From: Parietichytrium sp. I65-24A
Taxonomy: Eukaryota; Sar; Bigyra; Thraustochytrida; Thraustochytriidae
Direction: 5' to 3'
Assembly: GCA_012862575.1 (NCBI GenBank)
Contig: BLSF01000013.1
Span: 620,001-684,000 of the forward strand
Length of the DNA stretch: 64,000 nt
A model generated the notes under the pieces. That model saw nothing but the letters and a program-made list of their open reading frames with translations. It was not told where the DNA came from and searched no databases. The translations under genes were made by a program, and so were the position numbers. Shown here piece by piece: positions 42,501 through 50,800 of the stretch. Every line of letters begins with the position of its first letter. The stretch's first letter is position 1.

Positions 42501-43063
42501 AGTATGCAGTCTGCGAAGAACCAACCCTAGAGAGCGACACAGAGGGTTCTGAAAACGGATGTGCAAAGGGAATGACGTGGTGCGGCACGGGGTCTGCGGC
42601 ACTGACAAGCTACACAAAATGCTCAGAGGCAAGTGCAAACGCTCTGTGTAGCCAATTCATGCTCCGAGACTCGGGCACATCCCTTTGTTTAACGCGTTCA
42701 CGATGGTCAGTGAGATGGGCAACATGCAATCCTAATAGCTCTTTGCAGAAGTGGCTGCTTAGCGAAGAAGGCTATCTTGTTGGAAAGGGAGTCCCGTCTT
42801 CAAGCCAGATTTACCGGGAGTATTATTATACAATTGGGTCCCTCACGGATGATGGTGTCAATGACGTACTTTGGCTTCAAAATCCCGCTTCGAGCGATCT
42901 TAGCGAGAGTTTTGAGCCAATCACATTCACACCACAGCTCGACAACTCTCTTGCAATCTCGTCAGAATCAATAAGCGGATCCGTTTGCCTCGCAGAGTCG
43001 GCTGGCCTTGGCATGAACGCAACACTGTCCTCTAGTGGCTGCGCAATTCTTGAGATGATGTGA
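33521..43063 (+). CDS. giant polytopic cysteine-rich and Pro-Thr-rich surface protein
   Basis: The product is 3180 residues on one uninterrupted exon. The N terminus has four short repeats of the type VLAHKVIPGxDLPVIKA. About nine membrane helices follow (residues ~160-600). Then come six copies of a cysteine module marked by DGxETDxDCGG (residues ~637-960), a Ser/Thr-rich region, a Pro-Thr repeat (residues ~1350-1710), and an EGF-like unit (CSGKGQCVNNRCECF). Next are two hevein-like modules (RPCCSQSGYCGATERHCSC and RPCCNSDFECSSRPTDCTC), a PAN/apple-like domain near residues 2637-2720, and a ricin-B-like C terminus (LCLTRSRWSVRWATCNPNS, then CLAES). These are extracellular glycan- or adhesion-type modules, so a role in the cell coat is inferred. 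The ATG at 33521 starts the repeat-bearing cytosolic segment. An assembly gap lies at residues ~1612-1617. Confidence 0.88.
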   Translation: MAQVEADVDIAGEDGAAVLGNKVVPGEDIPVVKAASKKTHAEAEETQGIEVLAHKVIPGQDLPVIKASTKDKTKVVPANPWPDDAPTVLAHKIHEGGKVPIVAGMSIGETALGEHVPIVTGRRVRKIQAHQAQLKAKFFAQDETHRTKLRKHVIERWTHKYLLVLLASIALLSLLVIIFGGLASSTLSGALSCAAGSLTLIAAVLGLAGARRVVSDLKTDDDGMETPGQRLLQAYFHIALGFLLLFTPFAISLARSPLGFEGSIASRLLSADIDILQEELFAYLKTTGALGILVAVLISISLYPVMQIVTVYEVAQSFLETFALTTIAVSIFLMAMLFSLYRHASFMSSTASIESQAQPLSDWIIIGIVLSLLMAGLSVVGFFAAWFENKRLLKVHLVFTGFIGLGILVLGSLVASADKAAYVDSYCYEILKTMAFSWWESALTCNKYGGTDIGAFVEVYDSNYTWHYAISGVGLTARCPETAQFATAWEYEPFVHSTSEGYQRQIDLVGCVNRECCKSLTQYMEAFNFTLGFAFALLLLSIVLVIAAEVWLYREAKPTAQKVKMFSPKDASAVLGGTAFLTLVALIVFAMFMSSGIGGESESISLDDLVARINKNVTVETSHGFYEWGLQSCSNDIMDGIETDIDCGGDPNSGGCPWTKRCLPGRGCIEDSDCQDGLICDTTYLICALPGPEQLCSNGQLDAFETDVDCGGPYCSPCSDGSSCKSNSDCWYEACSEGTCISCFDGIWNGDEADVDCGSASCARATIAAAGNLSSTFLSFSEDAEFASLLELQGVSRAGMGGMCTGGSHCTHGSQCESSLCYQYYCVSCNNGLRDGDETAIDCGGLVCSKRCEQGQSCGTDNDCQVNLLCSPFTETCESRDDLDCAEDGVKNFNESGVDCGGSHTNCTRCNEGDSCVEHGDCVSGSCFKDGAALGICIDCFNGILDGDETGTDCGGTQCSQRCPLTEYCERSSDCQSGLFCWTLVHVEAAIEHYIVAHNITDLTDVDPERDAGAYFPPIGTCQRPFYVSAKAETQIAFSAPVPYSQLFQSNIQDIYFSNSNKSRSSGRRLEDDSTLYAGSTDSSEAGAWPFLCTLTIQSTLSPGSIFRVINSNGADIIISESSAGDSIEINLWHQTSMPVIQILPKTCADYRNIDISTKWTVGPDCQFIDIQTDLIFGITNMLSPLTTGVVGMVFDYACLEDPSSSDCKVLNGVHVSIRAYRAGDCSAAPAVSEDCECEENLFYHECVADSECCQWSDTGNVSESRFARCLQAQDEDGSVTAYTGELLAGFYFLYWPELFVEEVLTEHTVLIQYSMDGYYSSHAVADISVGSLTEFRPVYLLAKQNVSDSSPTEGDGGTSIAPTAANTNPPSATSQPSPSLSPISFGTSAPSPSPSAAPSSIAMTGGPSNAPTNPTNVPTDAPTSPTDAPIDGPTKAPTTPTTEPTLAPSDAPLNAPTDAPTSPTNVPTKAPTGITTNIPTESPTSPTATPTSAPTDVPTSPTAAPSAAPTSPTSQPSSAPTDTPTSPTAAPSAAPTAGPTVGPTNAPTSPTSQPSNAPTDAPTSPTVAPSAAPTAEPTVGPTNAPTSPTSQPSNAPTDAPTSPTVAPSAAXXXXXXXQPSNAPTDAPTSPTATPTSVPTEAPTSPTAAPSAAPTNPTSQPSNAPTDAPTSPTAAPSAAPTSPTAAPTHAPTSPDAGQSFIPTMAPTGMTAQPTNSDDEVSNIGELIVHANGTGVDLEGIIENITHAIDQVLNNSFSISVDIFIEESVDLPFVHNDTLEAACQVRCQSNCTSKCNVAIVVDEEGSTEVNTHVDEDTVSTGISPAENCTAFVQAVAGLLGISLDGEYCESNTVDAAVHVVFNYTGNETDLTNPEVEQLSNWLNQTAETAISNVLEDSSVVGVEASTCGYPVCSGKGQCVNNRCECFEPYEGIRCDTAESPDIGPTFSPTLEPPQAQNQECYSGNWVKVFHQTGCEQVPLDAGKASIDAQFARTGLARYDIYGQPYAYLRRKRNLDLFSAYDNLIDTWSSSENILGLDFDIYSSESDLGNSTNAWKYCYYDVPGVGFPNICGKNGKIYNKWSSGYCQAISSGERVVSAVSVFSFYICSSESAVESEETEASAQQVQYGKIDGKVVNSVGGGVPATVHLYKGIMETSSQAFNDTLPFRTTNTSTTTPADSEPTLSSDTGMPQTSDESCLGNSNSDSLTNDETFEFENVPAGLYSVVAVPLDDEAYSLGSVFHVASNSSDVTVLLDSTVSLEQVTIEMQYTSGNFGEVNLMINFVVDTESGAECTVDVSLLGDGACGCGGVRVVSLSSDTTSEGTVQQKLVLETIYATIYRVYLASSTASSQTSSASQTYRTDGRCGVDFPLESGEASRCPTEEILWDDGTTGVRPCCSQSGYCGATERHCSCMNCLDFRVFETDGWTDRYRMDGLCRDPLNPYTDGKAAVCPPNATVAWWDLTTELRPCCNSDFECSSRPTDCTCLTCIDYRDYLVEEEEESEHAQNVSSGLSLVQTLEESDLKVTISGSSGIIGSFKMPSPEDRVNYYDLHEFVSGEASASSSYVRMFCFDGRETTPQVEEYGAPRYFQMLGQMMDTDVDGCPSAVSCEYAIVTGMSLNETLVGVYLLQNVESETQYQSFPGYRVNAACAAAITLPDASVGTILRGAVSSDECSDVCSSDDSCNVFMLQPVEEGYDCTFFTDISPCGGKFTSRNLEYVVYEKVRNLDTSLPSKWYTRVDTLFSSPESGGQVYLYRDETSTFLGGQYSWYFDTNLDPTDGFLGTGVDASGSGTPESVVQWIVRTTVWAYTMFIAEDPLTARVRVIHDDCDFAVPTIARNLSLLACACESDSVLAQSTCDLSCESSKDSATTEICKIDAILSETSVYSVEESASCSSGTEAHINEGNGACQELSLDSSDCTWLYGTLSECKALCDSNANKCNGFEYVWKGTGSYGPDGITLANYGTCYFKLFTSDNPDTEYAGDSDCYTRESVTESGEYAVCEEPTLESDTEGSENGCAKGMTWCGTGSAALTSYTKCSEASANALCSQFMLRDSGTSLCLTRSRWSVRWATCNPNSSLQKWLLSEEGYLVGKGVPSSSQIYREYYYTIGSLTDDGVNDVLWLQNPASSDLSESFEPITFTPQLDNSLAISSESISGSVCLAESAGLGMNATLSSSGCAILEMM
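37740..38620 (+). repeat. Pro-Thr coding minisatellite with a 114-bp higher-order unit
   Basis: NAPTDAPTSPTAAPSAAPT-type units. Starts of the TCTCAACCATCA landmark at 38063, 38177 and 38291 are exactly 114 bp apart, and a shorter unit of about 78 bp occurs elsewhere. Copies are nearly identical, implying recent expansion or homogenisation. Confidence 0.92.
38356..38373. other. assembly gap (18 N) inside the repeat
   Basis: Eighteen N sit within the 114-bp repeat array. The landmark spacing across the gap is about 81 bp rather than 114, so the true copy number is unknown. Frame is kept only because 18 is a multiple of three. Confidence 0.95.
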
Positions 43064-43299
43064 ATTTTTGAAGTAAATCCGCGTTGAAAGCGAGGTGTTT
43101 GTCACATTCGGTATTGTTTGAGACCGAGAACAGTAGAATGGCCAGGCCCACTCCTTAGTCGCACATTGCATACTCCGGCGGAGAACCATGGAGATACTAC
43201 TGTTGATTTCACCAAAAACGAGCTGAGTGACATCAGACACACTGTGATAATTTGAATTAGCAATAGTCCTCAGGATTACTTTCTTATGATGCATACATT

Positions 43300-45099
43300 T
43301 TACGAGGTAGAATTCATTTGTTGTGGTAGCGCAGAGGCTTTGAGTTTGGTGACCCACGTGATGGCGTGCGGCTTGCCTTCAGCCACCAGCGTCAATGAAG
43401 TGCTGGTGGATATGGCAACATTTCTTGCGACGGACGAGAAAAGAGACTCCGGATCCGATTCTTGCACCTTCGGCTTCAAATCGATCTTGAATTCGCTCAC
43501 ATCAGTGCGATCGAAAATATACGGGGTAATCACGGTTCTCTCAAGAGGTATTTTCAACACTGGCTCAAGCTCGCCGTAGTACGAATATAGGTTAAGTACG
43601 CCATCAAATACAGCTCCCCAAAAAGGAAACCAAGTCCAAGCTTTCTTCAGCTGAATAGGTGGTGCTAGGCGCTCTGCAGAGATCATCTCTGGTGGCAAAG
43701 GAGCGTTCTTGAGTTTTAAATCAACGTCTCTTGCAAGACGTGTTTTGCCATCCATTTCTACAGTCTGCGGAGCGTCGGACCCTTCTAGTAGACTAACGGC
43801 TGTGATCTCCTTCTCTGGAGCAATTTTGTTCCGCCGTAGAACCGTCGGCTTTGGGACACTCATACAGGACCCAAAGGCCAAAGAAAGTAAGCTAGCAGCC
43901 AAGCCGGGCGACTTTGAGGACTGTAGCATCTGTACGTCATTGCGACTTTGTCCCTTGGCTTCCGATTGAGTCCCCGAAGAAGGACTGGTTGGGTTGACGG
44001 TTGAATTCTGCTGCTGCCGCGGAGTCCGCCTTGGAGACGGGGTCGGCGAGGTAGGGTGCATTTGCCCATCTGACACCCAGAGCCAGCCACTATACGCATG
44101 TGCCACGGACCTCACTTCGAACGAGAAGTGCGTGTGCTTGTGTTGAGTTGGGCTCTGGGGTCCCTGTGACTGTTGCTGTGGGCTTTGAGGCCCCTGCCCA
44201 GCTTTGGGTCGTTGCTGCGCACCATGCAGGGAGGGAATAGATGTCTTCCGGAGAAGGTACTTGTTCACAGCTCGTATTCGCATTTGCTTCCTCCGAGAGA
44301 GAAGAAAAGCACTTTTGAAGACGTCCAAATCAACTAGACTTGCCTCCAGCACAAGACGATCCTTTGCCTCCACCCCCAGTGAAATCACACAATCTTCGTC
44401 GATTCCGGGTAATATGATTGAGACCCCTTGGTCACTCGAAGCTTCGCCAGTTGAGGTCGGTGATGCTTTTCCTTTGGTTTGCTTAAGCGAGGAAACATCA
44501 AGAAAAGGGCTTTTCCACCGGAAAACGCGATTGGAGGTTGAGAGATTCCAAACGGTAAGAACAAAGCGGAAGCGCGGCGCGAGGTATTGAAACGCTGCAG
44601 AGCTCAGATCCTCAATCCACAAGTTCCTGAGCTCCACAACTTGAAAGCGAGGAAAGACCTTGGAATACTGAGTGCGAGTCCAGTGGCCCTTCCAAAGGCT
44701 TTGCAACTTCAAGCAAGCCGTGACTTGGATCACCTGTATTTTCTCACGATGTTCTCTTGTTGCGGGAGCTCCTGCGGATTTGTCCATTTGTGCGTTTGCG
44801 ACGCTCTCCTCGCCTGATATCGCCGATATTGTTGGCGCAACCAAACCCTGCACAGACGCTGTACGAGAGGAGGCCCTCTCCGCGGTTGTTGCTGCCGTGC
44901 TAGTCTCCTGCGATCCACTTGCATAGCTCTCCGAGTCTGGTGTTTGAGCTCTCCCTGTGGGCGAGACACCTTCTGCGTCATCCACAACCTCAGTGTACGA
45001 CGACGAGTTTAATGCGCGAGACGTGTTTCCATCGCGTAGCCTTGCTGTTTCTTGCAGCCCATCATTTTGGTCGCAAGTGTTGCTGGCCTGCGCCTGCAT
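43300..45099 (-). CDS. IQ-motif, C2-like and PH-like membrane-binding protein
   Basis: The product is 599 residues. A disordered N terminus (about 120 residues) leads to an IQ-type calmodulin-binding helix (ACLKLQSLWKGHWTRTQY). A beta-rich, C2-like stretch follows (FQVVELRNLWIEDL, then CVISLGVEAKDRLVLEASLV). A Gln/Pro/Ser-rich linker leads to a C-terminal PH-like fold (WFPFWGAVFDGVLNLYSYYG, VLKIPLERTVI, then HAITWVTKLKASA with the closing Trp helix). C2 and PH folds usually bind phospholipid head groups, so calcium- or lipid-dependent membrane recruitment is inferred. The family was not named. It converges on the giant surface protein (237 bp between stops) and is divergent from the CEP164-like gene. 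Confidence 0.75.
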   Translation of the reverse strand: MQAQASNTCDQNDGLQETARLRDGNTSRALNSSSYTEVVDDAEGVSPTGRAQTPDSESYASGSQETSTAATTAERASSRTASVQGLVAPTISAISGEESVANAQMDKSAGAPATREHREKIQVIQVTACLKLQSLWKGHWTRTQYSKVFPRFQVVELRNLWIEDLSSAAFQYLAPRFRFVLTVWNLSTSNRVFRWKSPFLDVSSLKQTKGKASPTSTGEASSDQGVSIILPGIDEDCVISLGVEAKDRLVLEASLVDLDVFKSAFLLSRRKQMRIRAVNKYLLRKTSIPSLHGAQQRPKAGQGPQSPQQQSQGPQSPTQHKHTHFSFEVRSVAHAYSGWLWVSDGQMHPTSPTPSPRRTPRQQQNSTVNPTSPSSGTQSEAKGQSRNDVQMLQSSKSPGLAASLLSLAFGSCMSVPKPTVLRRNKIAPEKEITAVSLLEGSDAPQTVEMDGKTRLARDVDLKLKNAPLPPEMISAERLAPPIQLKKAWTWFPFWGAVFDGVLNLYSYYGELEPVLKIPLERTVITPYIFDRTDVSEFKIDLKPKVQESDPESLFSSVARNVAISTSTSLTLVAEGKPHAITWVTKLKASALPQQMNSTS

Positions 45100-47091
45100 G
45101 GCGCGGCTCAGACGCCAACAAACTTATGACAACGCGTTTTGCTCTGCTCTTGTGTAGTCAACGTTGCGGTGCTTGTCAGATTGACTGTCAGTGTGGTCGA
45201 CTCCGCCAAAAGCGCCGGAAACTCGCGGCGGTGACTTGACGGCCGTCGTGCAGAGTCCGCTGCCACTCCCCGCGGGGTATTTCAGAGGCTCGTTTTCTTC
45301 CCCGTTTATTGCTCTCTTCTGTGCCCGGGAATATGTCACCTATGCGGCCATGGATTAGTTTCAAGGCGTCGTTTGGCCGGTCCATTGGGCGTAAGATGTT
45401 AAGTTAATTACCCAGTCACAGCCTGCCAATGTGGATGCAATTAATGCCAGGCTAGTTGGAAGCTCAATCACCGGCTAGCTGACTGTGACTTCCGATGTCA
45501 GGGAGACTCAAGACTGCAATAGCATAAGCTAGCTCGCGCCATTGGAAATTCATCATCATCATCACCTAATGAGGTGCTCAGTACTCTGCGTGGGGCTGGC
45601 TCGGTGGGGCCGATGAGGAAAATGCATGCGCTCTTTCTTGTCTTCGATCTGAGCAATAAATCTTTGAATCCATCATCCGTAATCGCTCTCGACCTATTCC
45701 GTCGGCCAAACCCTTCTCTTCCGCGGGCAACCAAATTAGTCTAAAGTAGATTTGCGGAATGGAGGCGATACATCTTGCAGATAGCACTTCGCCGCTCACT
45801 GTCTCCCTATCGTCGCAACACAACATAACACAACCCACTGCAACACCTCGTTTAACGGAACTATCACTAGGAAGAAAGTGGGCAAGTCAGTAAGAGTAAG
45901 ATGGACAGTGCCCAGCCCAGTGCCAACCCAAGTGCCAACCAGTGCCAGTACTCAGTGTCAGTGTGTCTCATAACAACAGTATCATAGCTGTAATGGACGT
46001 GGGCATGTGTACCACCGGAGTATACATCATGTCTTCGCGGCGAACTCGTGCGAGTGGTGAAGAGAGTTGAGGACAAAAAGACGCTCCTTCTATGCGAAAC
46101 TCTGACTCACTGCCAATGCTCTGGAACCCGCCACGTCTCGTTGTTTTCTTCTCTCTTATATATTATTACCACCACCTGCCTACCCCGCCAACACGCATTC
46201 TCTGCATTAGTCCTCAGCTCGAGGATCGTTTTAGCTAAGGAGAGCAATTGATGAATGGCAGTTCGCTCGAAACATTTTCACAAGTCCCAGCGAAGTTGCA
46301 TTGACAATGACAAACAAACCTCCTTGCGATGACAAGAGCCATAAATCGCATGCAATCCACATCTACGATGCTAAAATGTTATCGCGATTACCTTCTTTGG
46401 GCCAGCTAACTGATCCTTGTCGGTCCCGCTTCTTACACGCATTCTCACTCACACCTCAGCTCGCAAATCAGAGCCCGGCTTGCACAAGCATCTCCCTCTT
46501 CACCGACCCGCTCACTTCATTCTTGATTGACTGTGTTCACTGAAGAAAATTAGAGAGAGATATAATGAAGTGGATGGTAGGTACTATACTCAAACCATCC
46601 CTAATCCCAACAACCCAAACATTATTATCAAACAGTACCGCCGTAAAGGTGACTTGCTAGGACTGGCGCACAAAAAGTAACCGTTGGCAAAACTCATGAC
46701 TCGGACTCGGACTCGGATGACCGTGGCCCTTGCAGTTCTTCCAGTGCGCGACTTATATTCTGGTCCTCTGCTCAAGCGCCACTGCTTGAAAGTTTAATTT
46801 ACTTTGAGAAAATACTTGAGCCTCCTCCACGTGCTGGCGCCACCGGTTCTCGCACATATCGCTTCTATAGCTTGAGCGCGCCCATATTCTCATAATCTCA
46901 TATTCTCATATTCTCATGTTCTCATATTCTCATAATCTCTCTCGCGAACACGGGTGAAAACACATATACTGCGTATAAATATATAAATACATATACATAT
47001 CCAGCAGCCGGGCGCGCGAGCTTACCTCGCAGTCGATGCACGGAGGTGTCTAACTCGGCAGAGTTTGCTTGCCAGTAGAGCGCAGCGAGCA
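45100..47091. other. 2-kb intergenic region between divergent genes
   Basis: The longest gene-free stretch here. It contains ATTCTCAT-type tandem repeats (separate entry), an ACTCGGACTCGGACTCGG run at about 46699-46718 and AT-rich TATAAATATATAAATACATATA sequence around 46973-47000, roughly 100 bp before the CEP164-like ATG and possibly TATA-like. No supported gene. Confidence 0.5.
46880..46942 (+). repeat. TATTCTCA/TAATCTCA octanucleotide tandem
   Basis: About seven degenerate 8-bp units (CATATTCT, CATAATCT variants) lie in the upstream region of the CEP164-like gene. Confidence 0.85.
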
Positions 47092-47781
47092 ATGGCGGAC
47101 GCTCGCGCCAAGGAGTGGGCCGGAATGTCTGACAGCGCGAGGTTGGAAGAGCTGGCGCGGCGCAAGAGAGCGCGGCGCAAGCAGAAGAAGACGGCCATAC
47201 CGGCCTCTTCGCCGCGAGAAGAAGACGACAGCGACGACGACAGCGAGGACGCTGTTGACATGGACGCCACGGACGCCACGGACGAAGACCAAATATCGCG
47301 CACTGACGAAGACGGCGACGAGGAAGAGGAAGAAGAAGAAGAAGAAGAAGAAGAAGAAGAAGAAGAAGAGGACGAAGAAGAAGAGGACGAAGAAGAGGAG
47401 ATAGTGTATGAGGAAGAAGAGGAAGAAGAGGAGATAGTGTACGAGGAAGAAGAGGAAGATGAGGAAGAAGAAGCAGAAGAAGAGGAAGATGTAATTTACG
47501 AAGAGGAGGAAGAGGAGGAAGAAGAGGAGGTCATATACGTTGAAGAGGATGAGGATGGGGAAGAAGAAGAAGAAGAAGAAGAGGACGAAGAAGAAGAGGA
47601 AGAAGAAGAAGAGGAGGAGGAGGTTGAGATTGTGTACGAGGACGAGGACGATGCTGCGGAGCACGAAGAGGAAGACGAAGACGAAGAAGAGGTTGAGATC
47701 GTGTACGAGGACGAGAATGCGGAGCACGAAGAAGAAGAAGAAGAAGAAGAAGAAGAAGAAGAGGAAGAGGAAGAAGAAGAA

Positions 47782-47812
<31 letters not shown>

Positions 47813-50800
47813 GGGTTCTCGATGCCAGCACAGATCCAGAAGCAGAGCCAAGAACAATGCCTCCAAGCGAATCAGCTGCTCCGCCAATCCCGCCGAAGAG
47901 TAGCAATAGCAAGCCTTCGGAGGTTGACCTGGACGAATTCGACCTCAGTGACATCGAAGACGATGAGGACGGCAAGGATGGCGGGGACTATAAGGAGGAG
48001 GGTCACGAGGTGAGCCCAAGCAAGAAGGGCGACGCACACATTGAAGCATCTGTGGAGGGGAATCAACGGCAGGAAAAGCACGATATTCAGCATCTGGAAG
48101 AGGCAAATGTCGAAGAATATCTCAATTCGGGGGACGAAGAGGAGCATAAAGACGAGCAAGATGCTGGCCACGACGATGAGGAAGAGGATGTGGAGTTAAT
48201 ATATGAGGAAGAGGACGAAGAGGAGGACGAAGAGGAGGACGAAGAGGAGGACGACGAAGAAGTGGAGTTCGGCGCAACCGCTATGAAAGCAAAAGGAACA
48301 AACAGTGACACTAAAGGAGAGGCAGACCATGAGGATGAAGACGAAGAGGAGGAGGAGGAGGAGGTTGAAATTGTCTACGAAGAAGAAGAAGAAGAAGAAG
48401 AAGAGGAGGAGGAGGAGGAGGAGGTCGAAATTGTCTACGAAGAAGAAGAAGAAGAAGAAGAGGAGGAGGAGGAGGAGGAGGAGGAGGAGAGCACTGTGCT
48501 AACTGGAGAACATGAGAGTGGCGAAGCAGAACAAGAAGAAGTGGTTTATGAAGAAGAAGAAGAAGAAGAAGAAGAAGAAGAAGAAGAAGAAGAAGAAGAA
48601 GACGAGGACGAGGACGAGGAGGAAGTAGAGATAGTCGAAGTAGAAATAGACGAGGAAGAGGAGGATAATGAGGATGACGAGGAGGTGGAAGAGGTAGTCG
48701 AAGTCGAAGTTAACGAGGAAGAGGAAGAAGAAGAATTCGAGGAAATTGTTGAAATCGAAGAGGAGGAGGACGAGGACGAGCAAAAGGAGCAAACGGAGCA
48801 AAGAGGTCAAATGCTTGAAAGCATTACAAAGCAGATTCCAGTGGCCGATGTGAAAGAGCGGTCAACAAATCAATCGGCCAGCCTGCTGCACGACCCAGTT
48901 ACTGAGAAAAAGGCGGACTCATCCCTGGTGGATCAAGCGGTCCAAGAGCATGCAGAATCCCTGGGCATGAGATTACCCGAGGACGAAGAATATCTTTGGC
49001 TCGCACGGGAGTCACTCGCTGCAAAGCTGCCTCCAAACTGGAAGCACGCAGTGAGCGAAGACGGCACACCGTACTTTTACAGCACCAAGACAGGGGAGTC
49101 TGTTTGGGAACATCCGATGGATGCCGAATACAAGCGCAAGTTCGAAGAGCTCAAGCGCAGCTCTCCAAGTGCAGGAGCGGAGGAGGCCGAGCCCGAAGAC
49201 GAGGTGGACTCCTTGGCATTGCTGGAGTCACACACAGATCCTCTCTCGGGCCACGGGCCAGAAGAAAGCACAAAAGTGAATTCAACCGGCCACATCCAAT
49301 CACAGAGCCCTCCATCCTCATTAACTGGGCTTGCCTCGTCGATCCCTTCTTCTGCACCCCAAGTTGCGAGCGCAACGTTTAAGGCTCCCCAATTGTACGG
49401 CCAGAACTCGGGGCGCAAAATTGTCGGAAGCGGATTGCCCGGATCAACGTCAGCCACTTATGGAGGTCTCATACGAAATAAGCAGATCGCGGAATGGCGT
49501 TCTCGTGCTCAGTCGAATCTTAAAGGTAACGAGAGGGCCGAAGATCAGAGCACAGAGGTAAAGGAGGAGGCGGCACCTACAATCGACGAAGCTCAGTTCG
49601 GCGACGCTGAGAAGGACCGTTCGCCGAGCCGCGATCGAAATCCGATACACGTTGGGGATAGCAGCGCAGACATGAAGGCTCTCCAAATGCAAGTGGCGGA
49701 CCTACGCTCTGTGTTGAAAGAGAAAGAAACAACTTTAGAGGGGCAAAGTAAAAGCCTTGAGTTGGAGCGCCAAGAAAAACTTGCGTTGAAGTCGCGCTTG
49801 GAGAAGGTCGAGGCGCAGTGGGCTGGCTTTGAGAATGTGGCCGAGCTTGAAAAGCAGTTGAACGAGTCAAAGCGGCTGAAAGTGACGCAATCCGAGCTAT
49901 TCGAACAACTCGCGGGAAGCAAAAGCGAGGTGGATAAACTTAAGAGCGAAGTTGCAGAATTGCTCAAGACCGCAAACGAAGCACGGCAGTCATCTGTAGA
50001 CCAAACAGCGGAAGCAAATGCTCAAGTAAGCAAGGTACTGGAGCAACTAAATTCTCTCCGAATCGAGCAAGAATCCGAAAGGTTGGAATGGTATTCTCAG
50101 CGTGAGTCCCTGAAAGCCCAGCTCAAAGAGCAAGAGATGATCGTGAAAGATCGAGAGGAGAAACTTGAAAAACTTGAAGGCGTACAGCTGGAGAACAGAG
50201 AGCTCGCACTTGAAAAAGATAAATTGTCGAAGGCGTTGGTAGATTTGCAGCAAGAGTCTGCGAAGTTGGCCAAAGACATGGAGGCAAAGCAAGCGCAGGA
50301 CTGGGAGGTTTTGAAGCAAGAGAGAATTGAAGCGCTTGAAAGGTCGTTTGAGGATAAATTTCGCGAGATGCTACGGGAAAAGCAGGATCTGCTCAAGGAT
50401 ATGCACGATCAGCGACTCCAGTTCAAGGATAGAATCGTTCAACTGGAGAAAGAGAATTTTATGCTGAAGACGGAAGTGGATGGAGAGAGAGCTCGCATCG
50501 CGCAACGCAACGAGTCGTTTCGTGAAGAGAAAGCCGTCCTTCGAGATCAGATTGAGTCTCAACGAGCGCACATCAAAAAGGTGGAGCAGCAGTTGGTGGA
50601 AGAGCGAACCCGCGCGGAGGGACTTCGCGATTCTTTGGCGGACGGAGAAGCGTACACCAAGTCCTTACAGGCTGATCTGGCAGCCATGCGCGAGTTGAAC
50701 CTAGCTACTTCGAGCAACAAAGTTTCGGCCGAGTCTGGGGCAAGTGAGCCTGAGACAAGGAGCCCTGGAGCCTCGGACTTGGAGCTTGGCGACAAACTAA

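Noticed and set aside
47540-48013. Lys/Arg-rich plus-strand frame and Ser-, Leu- and Phe-rich minus-strand frames over the poly-Glu tract (47050-48810)
   Set aside because: They are frame and strand shadows of GAA/GAG repeats, which stay open in every phase by composition.
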